Assembly: GCF_945859705.1 (NCBI RefSeq)
Contig: NC_079134.1
Coordinates: 159,375,718-159,439,717, forward strand
Source: Episyrphus balteatus
Lineage: Eukaryota; Arthropoda; Insecta; Diptera; Syrphidae
DNA length: 64,000 nucleotides
Direction: 5' to 3'
Every line of letters starts with the position of its first letter. Position 1 is the first letter of the stretch. The notes beneath the pieces were generated by a model. It did not search any database and had not been told where the DNA came from. It saw only the letters and a program-made list of their open reading frames with translations. A program made the position numbers and the translations under genes. Below are positions 12,180-23,246 of this stretch, piece by piece.

Positions 12180-12340
12180 AGCTTATCGAACTGAAACTTT
12201 GTACATATATGTAGTTCGGATGACAATGACAACACAATATTTTTGTGGTCCGGGCCCTGGGGAGGGGAATTAAGGGGGTCAAAACACAACAAATCAGTTT
12301 AAGCCTTGCAGGTACGAGCGAAAGAGAATGGCTTTGGAGG
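12180..12340 (+). repeat. Old dispersed-repeat fragment
   Basis: The phrase CTGAAACTTTGTACATATAT followed by GTAGTTCGGATGACAATGA resembles TTTGAAATTTGGCCACATAT then GTAGTTCGAATTTCTCATC at 43795-43828. It is followed by a GC-rich GGGCCCTGGGGAGGGG stretch. I read it as a decayed dispersed repeat of unknown class. Confidence 0.35.
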
Positions 12341-12406
12341 CTAATACAACCCAAGTCGAATTGAACCTACTTTCAATCATGACAAGACTAAAAAGTAAAA
12401 AGTAAA

Positions 12407-12642
12407 ATACATAGTTCAAAAAACTAAAAATACGATTTTATCACGCACTAAAAACTATAAAAAAAAATTAATTGACTTATAATAAATGGTAAGATCAAAA
12501 AGCGTAGTGCGCATTTTTGTTGCTTGTACTTTCATAAAGTTTTGAACAAAGCATTCGACGCTTGTTGATCGAATCAATTAAATTATTTTATAGTTTTTAA
12601 TGCGTGATAAAATCGTATTTTTAGTTTTTTTAAACTATGTAT
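12407..12642. mobile_element. Short foldback, about 70-bp arms
   Basis: The left arm starts ATACATAGTTCAAAAAACTA and contains ACGATTTTATCACGCACTAA. The right arm, ending ACTATGTAT at 12642, is its complement with few mismatches. A loop of about 95 bp separates them. No coding sequence is present and no duplication was resolved. Confidence 0.7.
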
Positions 12643-12653
12643 TTTTTGGTGTG

Positions 12654-13654
12654 GGGTCAATGTGGGTAAATGTAAACAATTTCATGTCTTTTTTTTTCTT
12701 TTGACTTTAGATTTTAATATGATTTTACGGAACAACTTGACAGGTATCTTCAAATGCAAATATGAAATGATGGCAATTCTTCTTTATAAATATAAACAAA
12801 TATTTCCCAAATTGTTGAAATTACTGTCAAATATGGCATGTTTACAAATACCCCACCATGTTTGTGTTATTTTACAAATTCGGGGTAAATGTAAACAGTG
12901 GTTTAAAATTTAGAATTTCCTCTTTTTCATATGGATAACGACTTGAAAAACGTTTAAGAAGGTATTTGAAAACAAAACTTTTTCAAATTCCAATAAAAGT
13001 TTTTGTTTTCTTCCTTTGATTCTTTATATAGGCACCCAATATGCATCCTGAGCAGCTCTGAACGTCATATTTTTATTTTTTTTTACGTCAATGACCGATT
13101 TTGCAACATCATTCACTGAAAACGATGTGTTGGCTACTTTAAAGTGTGACTCCGTGGCACTTTAGCAGTAGTAATTGATTAAAACTTCTTTATTTTTATT
13201 AAAACCAATAATTTCAGCAAAAATATATGTTTACATTTAACCCCAGAATACGTTGTTTACATTTTCCCATCATGAAAAATATTCTGGGGTAAATGTAAAC
13301 ACATGCAAATCGACATAAATGTCCTGTATTTTAAAATTTGTTTATTTCACATAGAATCTACATCAAAATTCGAAACTAAAAAGTATTTGCAAATTGTACT
13401 GACTTAATTGAATCTGCAAAAATTTTTAATATGTCTGAAAGACTAACGACTTGTTTGACACTTTAAAAAATTATCTTTCACGGAAAATACGCTCGTCGAA
13501 TGAATTCTCTCTTGACAGCAATGAGTTTGACGTATAAGTTAAAAGATACATGCGTCCGCGATTTGTACTTATGTATGCGTCAAAGAGATTTAACTGAAGC
13601 TTGTTATGAGCCATGTTTTCATTTACCCCTGTTTACATTTACCCACATTGACCC
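12654..13654. mobile_element. 1-kb non-autonomous element with GGGTAAATGTAAACA iterons
   Basis: The two ends are perfect 25-bp inverted repeats starting GGGTCAATGTGGGTAAATGT. The motif GGGTAAATGTAAACA or a close variant recurs inside in both orientations: 12664, 12883, 13229 (complement), 13255 (complement), 13286 and 13630 (complement). Bases 13229-13302 form a hairpin from two opposed copies. No target duplication is visible and the open frames are merely translations of the motif. Repeated motifs near ends usually bind the cognate transposase, so I infer a non-autonomous DNA transposon of unknown superfamily. Confidence 0.7.
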
Positions 13655-13957
13655 TATTATTTACATAAAAATTTATCAAAAATAATAAGTAACGTTTTCG
13701 AAAAAATAATCTTTTTTGTTTTAGCAAAAAAAAAAATAACAACAAATTTCTCCTTTATTGAGTAACATAATACTGTTAACTATCTACCTACCAAGTCGAT
13801 CTTTTTTGTATTTTTCGAACAACACGACTTGTGAACAAAATTTTTAGATTTTATTATCCTCCGTTTTTGAAATATCACCGTTATAAAATGCCAAAAATGT
13901 TATGTTTTCATTATGTGGTAATTTATTATATAGAATTTTGTAACGGTGACTTCAAGA
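13655..13957. other. Non-coding, no feature seen
   Basis: AT-rich spacer between two mobile elements. CCTCCGTTTTTGAAATAT near 13858 resembles the hairpin at 60.7 kb. Confidence 0.4.
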
Positions 13958-14562
13958 TAGTGATGGGAATTATCGAATGATTTGAACTTTCGATAGTTAG
14001 TAACTAAATGATTTGAACTATCAAATAGTTCATTCCTTCATTCATTTATTCATTCGAATAAAAACTATTGAATAAAACAATCGAATAAAAACTATCGAAC
14101 AAACTATCGAATAAACTATCGAATAAAAACTATCGTATAAAAAAACTATTCAAATAAAAAAACTATTGTTTAAGAAAACTATTTGAATGAAAAAAATTAT
14201 CGTATGCAAAAACTATTGGAATTCAAGAACTATCGTATAAAAAAAACTATTCGAATGAAAATAGTACCTAACTAAATGAATGAATGAATAAATGAATGAT
14301 TTAAAACTATCGAATGAATGAATATTTTACAACTATCGATAGTTACCGACTTCCAAAAAGGAGGAGGTATTCAATTCGTCTGTATTTTTTTTGTATTGGA
14401 TAGCTGGTGGCTGCAGTGTGGTCCCATTTCAATTTCGTTCACTTTTTACCATAGGAACTATTTTAAAAACCATAAAACCTAGTTTTGATCCATGGAAGTC
14501 GGTTTTGTTTTTTTGCTAAAAATGATTATTTAATAGTTTTTATTCGATAGTTCCCATCACTA
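13958..14562. mobile_element. hAT-like MITE carrying an ACTATCGAATAAAA minisatellite
   Basis: The ends TAGTGATGGGAATTATCGAA and TAGTGATGGGAACTATCGAA (complement of the right end) differ at one base. The flanking octamers CTTCAAGA (13950-13957) and CTTTAAGA (14563-14570) differ at one base and fit a diverged 8-bp hAT-type duplication. From about 14060 to 14270 the interior is a degenerate tandem array of AACTATCGAATAAA. It is bordered by GAATGAATGAATAAATGA runs. The array unit contains the TATCGAAT of the terminal repeat itself. Confidence 0.82.
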
Positions 14563-14688
14563 CTTTAAGAACAGATTATCATCTTCCAAAACCGTTTTAA
14601 ATCTTTTCGATATCTCTTTAATTGCCCAAGATATCTTAAGTTTCAGTTAATAAGCCACAGAAAACTTAATTTATTCTAAAGTTTAAGT

Positions 14689-14812
14689 CACTGGTCACAA
14701 CATTTTTGCCACATAAACCAAAATATACTTTTCTGAAGGTTTTAGGGTTCCAGAACTTCGGATGCAAGTTCAGCATCTAGAAACGTATATTTAAGTTCTT
14801 GTGGCATTTATC
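14689..14812. mobile_element. Family A foldback fragment
   Basis: It starts CACTGGTCACAACATTTTTG and continues with AAAATATACTTTTCTGAAGG, ACTTCGGATGCAAGTTCAGC and a complement-like tail. The order matches family A but the copy is shrunken and decayed. Confidence 0.45.
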
Positions 14813-15199
14813 GTTAATGACAGGGCTGCCACTCCATATTTCTGGATACAAATTTTAAATCTTAAAAATAAATTTTTTAAAAGCGACATAATTTAAAAAA
14901 ATTAAAATATTTTCATTGAAAAAAATTCCATCGTGCTTTTTAAGTGTTTGCGTTATTTTTGAATATATTTATTTGTATATTTAATAATTTAGGTTTAAAC
15001 TTAAAAAAATATAGATGGCTATCCAACTTAAATTTATAAGTTAAAGAAAGAGTGAAATAGAACATAAATTCTCATCCGTACTGACTCAGACTTCAGTCAA
15101 AATGAATTGTAGTCTTTAATTGCATTCTCTGTTTCCTAAGGTATTTAAACCTCCCTAAAAAAAAAATCACATATCACAAAGCAAAAAAACTAAATACAT
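14813..15199. other. Non-coding, no feature seen
   Basis: AT-rich sequence without recognised features. Confidence 0.5.
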
Positions 15200-16450
15200 A
15201 ATAAAATTCACCTCATTTTTTTGACACTTATCCCACCCATAAATGTAAGCTGCTATTCGTGCCTATTTTCCAACCACCTCCTCACCTCCACATTGTTACC
15301 AAAGCACTAAACATTTACCTTTGATGTGATCCCCTTCTTAGCAAAAAAAAATAAAAAATAAATAACAAAACACTAATGATAGTAAAGCTATAAGAAAATT
15401 ATAACAAAAAAAAAAAATAATCCAATAAATGTCACCAAACAAACGATGACGGTGCCTTGAACGTGGTACTCTATTGTTTCTAGCTTATAAAGGGTCTCTT
15501 TTTTCTATTGCCACTGCCACTGCTATTTCTAGTTCCGTCTATTATATTTTTTTTTTTCTATTGAAATTGCTACATTTTTTGTAAAGAGTCTCAGTTGCGT
15601 ATTAGATGTCATTGTGGCCCAATGCCCTCGGTCGTAAATCGTGCGAGCCCGCAAAAGCGTGTGTAGCATTCACCACGGCAACTAACCAAACAATCAACAA
15701 CAACCAACCAGCCCCATGTTTCGTTTTTTTTTTTAACAATATGGGTGACATTTCAAGGCAATCCATCCAATTGATGGTTTGTTGCAAAAATAAAATAAAA
15801 AAAAAAAAACTTTCATTTTAAGCCTCTACGCCATATCAGAGCAGCCAGAGAGTTAACCACACATTTTCCAAACCAAACTCATATCTTTAGTTCGCCTAGC
15901 CACCACCATCATCAACCTACCACACACCATTCCACAAACAGGGTGACGTGCGCCTATTGTGTCTCGTTTTACCACTTTGTCTCACCCAACAAACACATTA
16001 ACACAACAAAAAGAAAATATAATAAGAGTATTCCGCATTCGCTGTTTCCTCGATGACTTTCCTTCCGTTCTGCTTTTCATATTGTGTCGTCCTCTTCTGG
16101 ATGGAACATGGCGACAACTACGTACGACGACGGCAAGACGTTTTCGTCCTCGTTGTATGGTCGTCAACGGGCGCACACAATCATTTAACTTCATTTAGAC
16201 CAAAAAACGAGTTTGAATATATACCAAACCAAGGGGTAAATCCACTGAATTAACATAAACTGCACACCCAACCCACTCCACAACATACTCATTTTCTTGA
16301 TGTTATATTGGTGACCATCGCTGCTGCCTCGAGATTTTTGCTTTAGAACTACTAACCCATTTTCATAAACTACATACATTTTTATACTACAAAACCATAT
16401 TCACCTTAACTCTCAGTGTTATAGTGGTCGCGCTTTGTTTAAACCAAAAA
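15200..16450. other. Unique-sequence island
   Basis: Non-repetitive and more GC-balanced than the surroundings, with CCACC/CAACC-rich and CGACGACG stretches (15.6-16.2 kb). Several overlapping short frames on both strands are open but none resembles a known protein. It is a candidate host regulatory or untranslated region. Confidence 0.3.
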
Positions 16451-16589
16451 TAAGTAGAAAAAAAAAATACCCCAACAGAGACTTGTTAGTCAAATAATAA
16501 ATTCCAGCGATGTTATAAGATCTTAAGGTCTCTCAATCACATGCCTTGAAAAGTTCGAAAGGCATGATTGTAAGTCTTAAATACAAGGT

Positions 16590-17745
16590 TTTAGAAAAAA
16601 TCTGAAATTTTCTTATGTGACAACCAACTAGAGGCGTTTAAGACGCTTTGGGACACTTTGTGACACGTCTTAGACAAGTTTTGGTCACATTTTGCGTATG
16701 TTTGGGATACGTTCGAGACACATTGCAGACACATTTGGGCACATTCGAGACACTTTCGGGACACATTTAAAAGAAATTCATGGTACGTTTGGGACATGTT
16801 CAGGGCACGTTCGGGACACGTTTGGGATACGTTCGGGACTTATATTTGATACATTAAATATAAGATTTAAATAATCTGACATTTTCTTAAGTGGCGCCCA
16901 ACGTGAAGCATTAGGGAAAGGTTTGGGACACGTTCGGGACACATATTTGATTCTTTAAATATAAGATTATTGAAATAATCTGAAATTTTCTGAATTGGCG
17001 CCCAATGCGAAACATTAGGGACACGTTTAGGACAGGTTCGGGACACGTTTACGACAGGTTCATATTTGATACACGTGGTGCCCAACGTGAAACTTTAGGG
17101 ACACTTTCAGGGCACGTTTATGATGTGTTCGGGACTCATATTTAATACATTCGTAAGATTATTGAAATAATCTGAAATTGTCTTAAGTGGCGCCCAATGT
17201 GAAGCATTAGGGACGCGTTTGGGACAGGTTCAGGTTACGTTTGGGACACGTTCGGGACTCATTTTTGATAAATATAAGCTTATTGAAACAATTTGAAATT
17301 TTTTTAAAGTGGCACCCAATGCAAAACATAAGGGACACGTTTGGAACACGTTTGGGACACGTTTAACACACTTTCGGGACACGCATCACACAATGACACA
17401 ATCTAGACACATTCTACATATGTTCGAAAGACGTTTGGGACACATGTATGACACGCTTTGGACAAATTTGGGACATATTTGGGACACATTTAGGACACAT
17501 TTGGGACATATTTGGGACACATTTGGGACACATTTAGGGCACATTTGGAACACATTTGGGCTAAATATTTGCAACACGTTTGAGGGAAGCGTTTTGGACA
17601 GATTGCGGGGATATGTTTGGGACATGTTTGTGACACATTCAGGTTACGTTTGGGATAACTACGTGATACGTTGGTAAGAACTTAAAAGATCTAGCAAAAT
17701 TATTCACAATTCCTCCTATAAAAGTGGCGCCCAACGTAAGTTTTA
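16590..17745. repeat. GGGACAC satellite with tRNA-Lys primer-site-like units
   Basis: The base unit is TTTGGGACACA or TTCGGGACACG, 11-12 bp, densest at 17440-17560. It is embedded in a higher-order unit of about 80-120 bp that starts near TGGCGCCCAACGTGAAGCAT and ends near ATAAGATTATTGAAATAATC. TGGCGCCCA-type blocks start at 16892, 16996, 17076, 17188, 17310 and 17725. The 14-mer TGGCGCCCAACGTG is the exact complement of the CCA-tailed 3' end of tRNA-Lys(CUU), the primer-binding site of many gypsy-like elements and lentiviruses. No LTR, gag or pol sequence was recognised around it. Long open frames over the array are by-products of the repeat. Confidence 0.85.
16892..16905 (+). promoter_or_regulatory. 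tRNA-Lys primer-binding-site-like motif (best copy)
   Basis: TGGCGCCCAACGTG matches the complement of the 3' end of tRNA-Lys(CUU) including the CCA tail, which is added after transcription and not encoded in tRNA genes. This argues for descent from a retroelement junction or from mature tRNA. The partner copies are listed with the satellite. Confidence 0.5.
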
Positions 17746-17889
17746 AAAAATATTGTTATTATACAAAACTTTTTATCTATACCATCGCAGTTTTAAAATT
17801 CCTCGTATTTTGAAATTTAACTATAATTTTGAGTCGCGTGCATATCTTTCCAAACGTTTACCTTCTCCACTTTTCCTCCCAAAAGCGTA
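17746..17889. other. Non-coding, no feature seen
   Basis: Short AT-rich stretch after the satellite. Confidence 0.5.
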
Positions 17890-18760
17890 GTATGTTCACA
17901 TGTACACAAAGCTTGTAGTTGAATGGAATGAATGACAAATCTCATTTTCATTCGTTTTCCGTTATGTCAGGTAGATTGAGAAGGGGTTGGCGGGGGGTCG
18001 AAGGGGGATCGAAGGGGGTTGTTATAAAAGTAGACATTCATACTTTCTTACTTATGCCCATTTGGCCGCATGAACAACTTTTGATGAAAATGAAAATTTA
18101 AACGTGATCCCCATAACCACCTCCCCTCACCTTACCATAATCATCATCATCTTTAGTTCAGCACTACCACACCCCATTTTTTTTTTGTTTTCTATTTTTT
18201 TTTTCCTCAAAAAGATGACACACAAAAGGGGTGAAACTATTTGCATGCATGTATACGTAATTTAACTGTATTATATGAGGTGAGGGTTAGGGTGGAAAAA
18301 GGGGGGTCTGCGTGCACATTGTTTTGCACAGAAAAAATAGCAGAGTATTATAAAAATGTACTCAGCTTTTGTGGAGAGTAAGTCCGCATATAGTCACACA
18401 CAAGTTGGGGTTTCCTTTTTATTTAATTTTTATTTAACTTTTTCTTTTTTTGTTTTTGTTTTCTTCTTCTTCATTCTTTTCATTTTTCTGTTTTTGAGAA
18501 CATAATTACTTGTTGGGTTTTCAAGTAAAACAAAAAAAAAAAAAAAAAAAACTTGTGTGTAGTACTATTTTCATGTGGTCAACTAGAAACACGGTGCTAA
18601 GCGTTTGTTTTTCATTTAAGCACATTGTTCAACCAGCCTTGAAGACCATAATAATGTAGAAGAGGTGGGTGGCAGTTTTTAGTTGTAGTATTATAGAATT
18701 GATGGGGGTTTATTGTTTTGTATTATAATCTATACGCATTAGAAAGGATTGGTTGGGTAC
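17890..18760. other. Unique-sequence island with homopolymer tracts
   Basis: It contains GGGG-rich (17.98 kb) and CCACCTCCCC-rich (18.12 kb) stretches, pyrimidine tracts at 18.41-18.49 kb and an A-run at 18.53 kb. There are no terminal repeats and no recognisable protein. It is a possible regulatory region. Confidence 0.3.
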
Positions 18761-19706
18761 TATTTTATTTTGACATGGGTTATTTATTATTTTTTGCTTT
18801 AAATTAAAAAAAAAAAATACAGTATTTCCATTTTTAGTGACGAATTCCTAGATTTTATTGATTTGATCAAATGTTATATGTATACAAGGTATAAATACAT
18901 ATCTATTCAAATTAAATTTTATGACGCATTTTATAACAATCAAACAAATGCAATTGTGCAATTGCAACGTAAAGAAAAAGACCGCAATATTTTTATTAAA
19001 AATTCAAAGATATTGATTTTAAACAAGGAATTTAAGTTAATCACAGTGAGGTAAGTTGTATTCAAGGCAGTTTCAATTATTTTAAATAGCTTTACACACT
19101 ACAAACATAGCAGATTTTTGACAAAGTATGTATTTGTATAAATTTAACATTTTGCGACGTCCTTATCTTAAACAAAAATAGTAGACCGTTAAGTGTCTAA
19201 GTGGCAAACAAAATTTTCAGAAGTCAGATCTGCGTACATATATCGACATTGCTGCCTAGGATCTTTAAGGAGTTGGACCATAAACTATAAACAAGATTTA
19301 AGTTGAATAAATGTATGTTATCGAGATACTTAATGTTACTTTATGACCAAAAAAAAATGAAATCAAATCAAAAAGGGTAAACAAAAGTAAAATAGGTAAT
19401 GGGAAGGGCCCATTGAATGCATCTTAAATGTGAACATTTTAAAATACCGTTCGGTAACTTTGGCCTATTTTCCAACCATGAATATAAAAATATTAAGGAG
19501 AATATATGTATTTTGATCGATGTGGGAAACGAATTAAAATTAATCGGTTTAAAAAATTATGAAGAGGAGAAGCGCGGGGAAGGGAAATACCCCAATTATA
19601 GTTATTTTATACCTTAATGTAAAAATTGTGTCTGTGCAAAACTTATCGGATTTTTCAAGGATTTCGATATAAACAATATAAATATACATATAAAAAATAG
19701 TAATTT
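18761..19706. other. Non-coding, no feature seen
   Basis: AT-rich. Small open frames (18863-19054 and 19417-19617, plus strand) have no recognisable domain. Confidence 0.45.
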
Positions 19707-20138
19707 TTAGGGCCAATTTTTCAATAGTCAGTTAAACAATCATTTAGTACTTATTCCTAAGGATAGAGAAAAAATCAATTTTTCAACAGGCAGATATAGC
19801 TTATTCCTAAGAATAAATCTATCTGCTTCTTTCAGAGACGAATAAAATTATTCTAAGGAATAATCTCAATAAAAATATTGTGTCAGTTGTCAAAGCTGTT
19901 TTGAAAGAATTTTGAAAAAAATACAGTGGAAAACAAGAAAACAAAAACAATCATGAATAAAAATGACGTTTAATTTTAAATATTTTTGAATTTGACAATT
20001 TTTTTTTGTTATTCTGTAGAATAAATTATTCTTGATTGAAAAATTCAATGTTTTTATCTGATTGTTTATGAGTCTAATAACTTTATTCTTCGAACAGTTA
20101 ACTGACTGTTTATAAGAAGATTGAAAAATTGGCTCTAA
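19707..20138. mobile_element. MITE with TTAGGGCCAATTTTTCAAT ends
   Basis: The ends TTAGGGCCAATTTTTCAAT and TTAGAGCCAATTTTTCAAT (complement of the right end) differ at one base. TA sits at each boundary of the GGGCC/GAGCC core. The motif CAATTTTTCAA recurs inside (near 19778 and, as its complement, near 20040). A minus-strand open frame here has no domain. The superfamily is uncertain; a TA or three-base TTA/TAA target is possible. Confidence 0.65.
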
Positions 20139-20396
20139 GAAAATAAATAGAAAAGTTGTCAGAATAATTTGGCCTTTTTTGAACTTTGTTTTAAAAGTTT
20201 TGTAAGTTTTATTCATTAAATATGGGCATTGGGCATGGACAGTCTTATCTAAATTCTACATTGAACTCACCATTTTGCTATCAATTAAGCTAATTTTCTA
20301 TTTTATAAACTGTTTTCAAGAAGAAAATTTAATTTAAAACCTTATTCTGTCCACAATTTTGGAGCCGCTATTTTCAATGAAAAAGAGATTTTGTAG
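20139..20396. other. Non-coding, no feature seen
   Basis: Short AT-rich spacer. Confidence 0.5.
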
Positions 20397-20404
20397 GTCT
20401 TGTC

Positions 20405-22992
20405 CAGAGGCGGCGCTAGACCAAAATGTGTGTGTGCGAGATTAAATTTGCGGGGCCCTTGGGAAAATGATCTTGGACTATTATTTTGAAAAAAGTATCA
20501 AATCTTCCGTTCAAGTCCAAAATTGTTATAACAAACTTAAGAAAATAGGTGTTTATTTCAAATTAGATGAAACACAAAATGCACGACTCGATCTCACGAA
20601 CTTGTTCTTAGATTTCAAATTGATTTAATTTTTAAAACTATTAATAAGATTTGTTAAATGAATTTGTATCAGAAAAAAAAATTAATGCGTTTTTAAAATC
20701 AAACAAAATAACTGCATCTTGAATGAATTTAAGCAATTTGATTTCTTTTATTGAGGCGCATTTTTAGAAAAAAAAAATCAAAATCTATAGAAATCGTTAT
20801 AAACATTTTTCGGAAAAAACTGTTTCAAAAAAAAGTTGGTATGAAATTTTCCAAAAATTATTTATTTACATTCCAAATTTCAGAAAAAATTAATTGTTAA
20901 ATTTTCTTAAATTTGACTATTCAAATAAAAAATCTAACTTTCTTTATCAAAAGATAGAAACTATTAAGAGAGTATAAATCCATCTCTTATTGTTGGCAAA
21001 ACGCAAATAAATGCATAACTTTTTTATTTGACGGTTCTAAGAATGAAGTTTTTTTAGTTTAGTCTCAAAATTTGAAAATTGACACTTTTCAAACAACGTT
21101 TTTTGAACATTTGAACTAATTAGATTAGACCATAACAAGTATTTTCCATAATTTTTTGGTCGCTGATTTAGTTGATGTAGTTGATGTAGTAAGCTCTGAA
21201 ACAGACCCCTGTAATATTGCTGAGTGCCATATTAAAATACAAAATTAAAATGTATCAGTAGGAAGAAGAAAATAAAGCCGGGATTTGTTTCTGTCTTTGA
21301 AGTTTGAACTATTGTTTTTTTAAATCACTTGTATTTCTATTAGAAAAACGATTTATGATTTTTTCTTCGGCCTAACCGATGCGATGGTTTACGTATAGAG
21401 ACGAGAGACGACATTTTCATCAAAATGTTATTTTAGGAATGTTTAGGACTTAGCTATTGCTTCTTTTAATTTGTGATTCAATTGGGCTTTTGAGTTGAAG
21501 AAGACTGGAAAAAAACCAAGGGGGTTTTTCCTGCTAGATACAAAGATATCTTAAAAAGTTGTGGGACTATATTTTTCGTTTTCCGATCTCACCTATCGTT
21601 TGTTTTTATTTATCATCTAGCTAGTTGGGTTTTTCAATGAAGTTATATGTATAATGGCTAATGGGAATTGTTTCTGTTGATGTTTGCTTTCCTCAGGAAA
21701 GCACCAACTAAGTACTAACAGGAATGTTAGTACAATATGTAACCCTCATTTTAAGATATTGGGCCACTTAAAATTTCACCTACGGAATGTTTATAACGAT
21801 GCACAGAGAACAATTTAAATGAAATTTTGTGAAATTTGTGATTATTAGATGGCTCATGTACATCCTCATAGGTGAAATATTAAGTGGCCCAATATCTTAA
21901 AATGAGTGTTACATATTTTACTAACATTCCTATATTAATTTCATCCCTTTATCACAAACTGCACAATTATTTTTCATCCTTTTACTTTTGCACCTCACTC
22001 CTTTAAAACATTAATTTGTATGAAAATTTAATAAAAATTTAAAGCAAGCAATTTAAGTTTTGCATGAAAATTCAATATTCCATGGTATAAATATAATTCA
22101 TTTTTTGATTTTTTTAATTCTCATACGATGTACAAAATGTATATGCGGTTTAAAAAAATGCAAAAAAATTCCATATGGTGCAATGGCACCATTTCAAATG
22201 CGTTCTTTCTCACTAAAAAAAAACACCCTTTAACCCGAAATATTTTGATGTGCATATTTTATTATTTTTGGCTCTTGTTCTTTAAGTAAATGACTATTTA
22301 TAAAGAGTGCAATAACTGTTTATATGATGGTCCAGGCAAATTGGTATTAGTTTTATTCGATCGGGCGTTAAAAAAAAACCTTGAAATCATGTATTATATT
22401 AATAAAAAGGTTTCATTAGCTATACTATGATATGCAAAAATGCGGGTGCAACACAGAAAAGCTCTTGTAACTACCCTCCTGGATGGAATACAAGGTGGCA
22501 AAATATCTCAAAAAACTCTTTTATTGAGAACTACCAATGATATCAATTTCATGCTTTTATCACAAAGTGCATGATTTTGTTGCTAAGCCGCCTCACTAGT
22601 TTAAATTGGTACAGAGTGTAAAAAATGAGTTTATAAAAATTGCGAGCGTTAGCGAGCAAACAAATTTTTTAGAGGAAATAAAGTTTACCCATTTTTAATC
22701 TTTATACAAGAAATTATTTCGTACAATTTTGAGTAGGTACCTATACAAAGTTGAAAAATAGCTTTTTTTCTCACTTATGTATACATTTCAAAAAGTTTTA
22801 AATTAAAAATTATGGAATTCGAGTGCAAACAAGCCAATTTCAATAATTTTTTGTTAAATTGTTATGAATAAAGGAAAGAGACATGGTTTTTCGGATTTTT
22901 TTTCCGACATTTTAATTTGGCATTCGCGGGGCCCCTCCAAGCGCGGGGCCGTGTGCGGGGGCACACTCCGCACACCCCTTCCGCCGCCTCTG
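20405..22992. mobile_element. hAT-like element, 2588 bp, perfect 8-bp duplication
   Basis: The left end CAGAGGCGGCGCTAG and the right end CCGCCGCCTCTG form a short GC-rich inverted repeat of the hAT type. Both flanks carry GTCTTGTC (20397-20404 and 22993-23000), a perfect 8-bp duplication. A GCGGGGCCC block follows the left end and precedes the right end. The interior is AT-rich with stops in all frames, and I could not recognise a transposase. It is either a decayed autonomous copy or a large non-autonomous one. It contains a nested foldback MITE at 21721-21930. Confidence 0.85.
21721..21930. mobile_element. Foldback MITE, about 65-bp arms
   Basis: The left arm begins GGAATGTTAGTACAATATGT and contains AAGATATTGGGCCACTTAA. 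The right arm is its complement with about five mismatches in 65. The loop is about 75 bp. The MITE lies inside the 2.6-kb hAT-like element, so it inserted later. Flanking duplication is not clear. Confidence 0.8.
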
Positions 22993-23127
22993 GTCTTGTC
23001 CCAATGATTATGAAATGGTTTGGAAAAAAACATAAACATAATTCCTCTTATGGTAAAATTACTAAGCAAAGTATGTTAAGGCTTTTTAAGTAAAATTCAA
23101 TAAATATTAATTTTAATTAGTGGAAAT

Positions 23128-23143
23128 GTGCGAACAGTGAGAC
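23128..23143 (+). repeat. GTGCGAACAGTGAGAC motif
   Basis: A stand-alone copy of the iteron that recurs six times at 31913-32343. It may mark the end of a related element. Confidence 0.5.
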
Positions 23144-23246
23144 AATCCATTTTTCTCTTTTTTGAAAGCAAGCACAGTACTTAACGCTAGTTTGGGCCAA
23201 AACATTTATTTCCCCTTCATGCGTGCTTGAATTTTGTTCCGATTGA

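Noticed and set aside
12662..12913. 83-codon frame starting MGKCKQF and ending RGKCKQWF
   Set aside because: Both ends are translations of the GGGTAAATGTAAACA motif; the middle is low-complexity, so it is not a transposase.
17309..17677. 122-codon open frame, plus strand
   Set aside because: It is a translation of the GGGACAC satellite; the repetitive HIWDTFGTHLG pattern follows the repeat period, and the opposite strand is open too.
16590..17745. Intact LTR retrotransposon around the primer-site motif
   Set aside because: No TG...CA long terminal repeats, polypurine tract, gag or pol sequence could be recognised on either side.
19890..20216. 108-codon minus-strand frame
   Set aside because: Lies across a MITE end, lysine/phenylalanine-rich with no domain.
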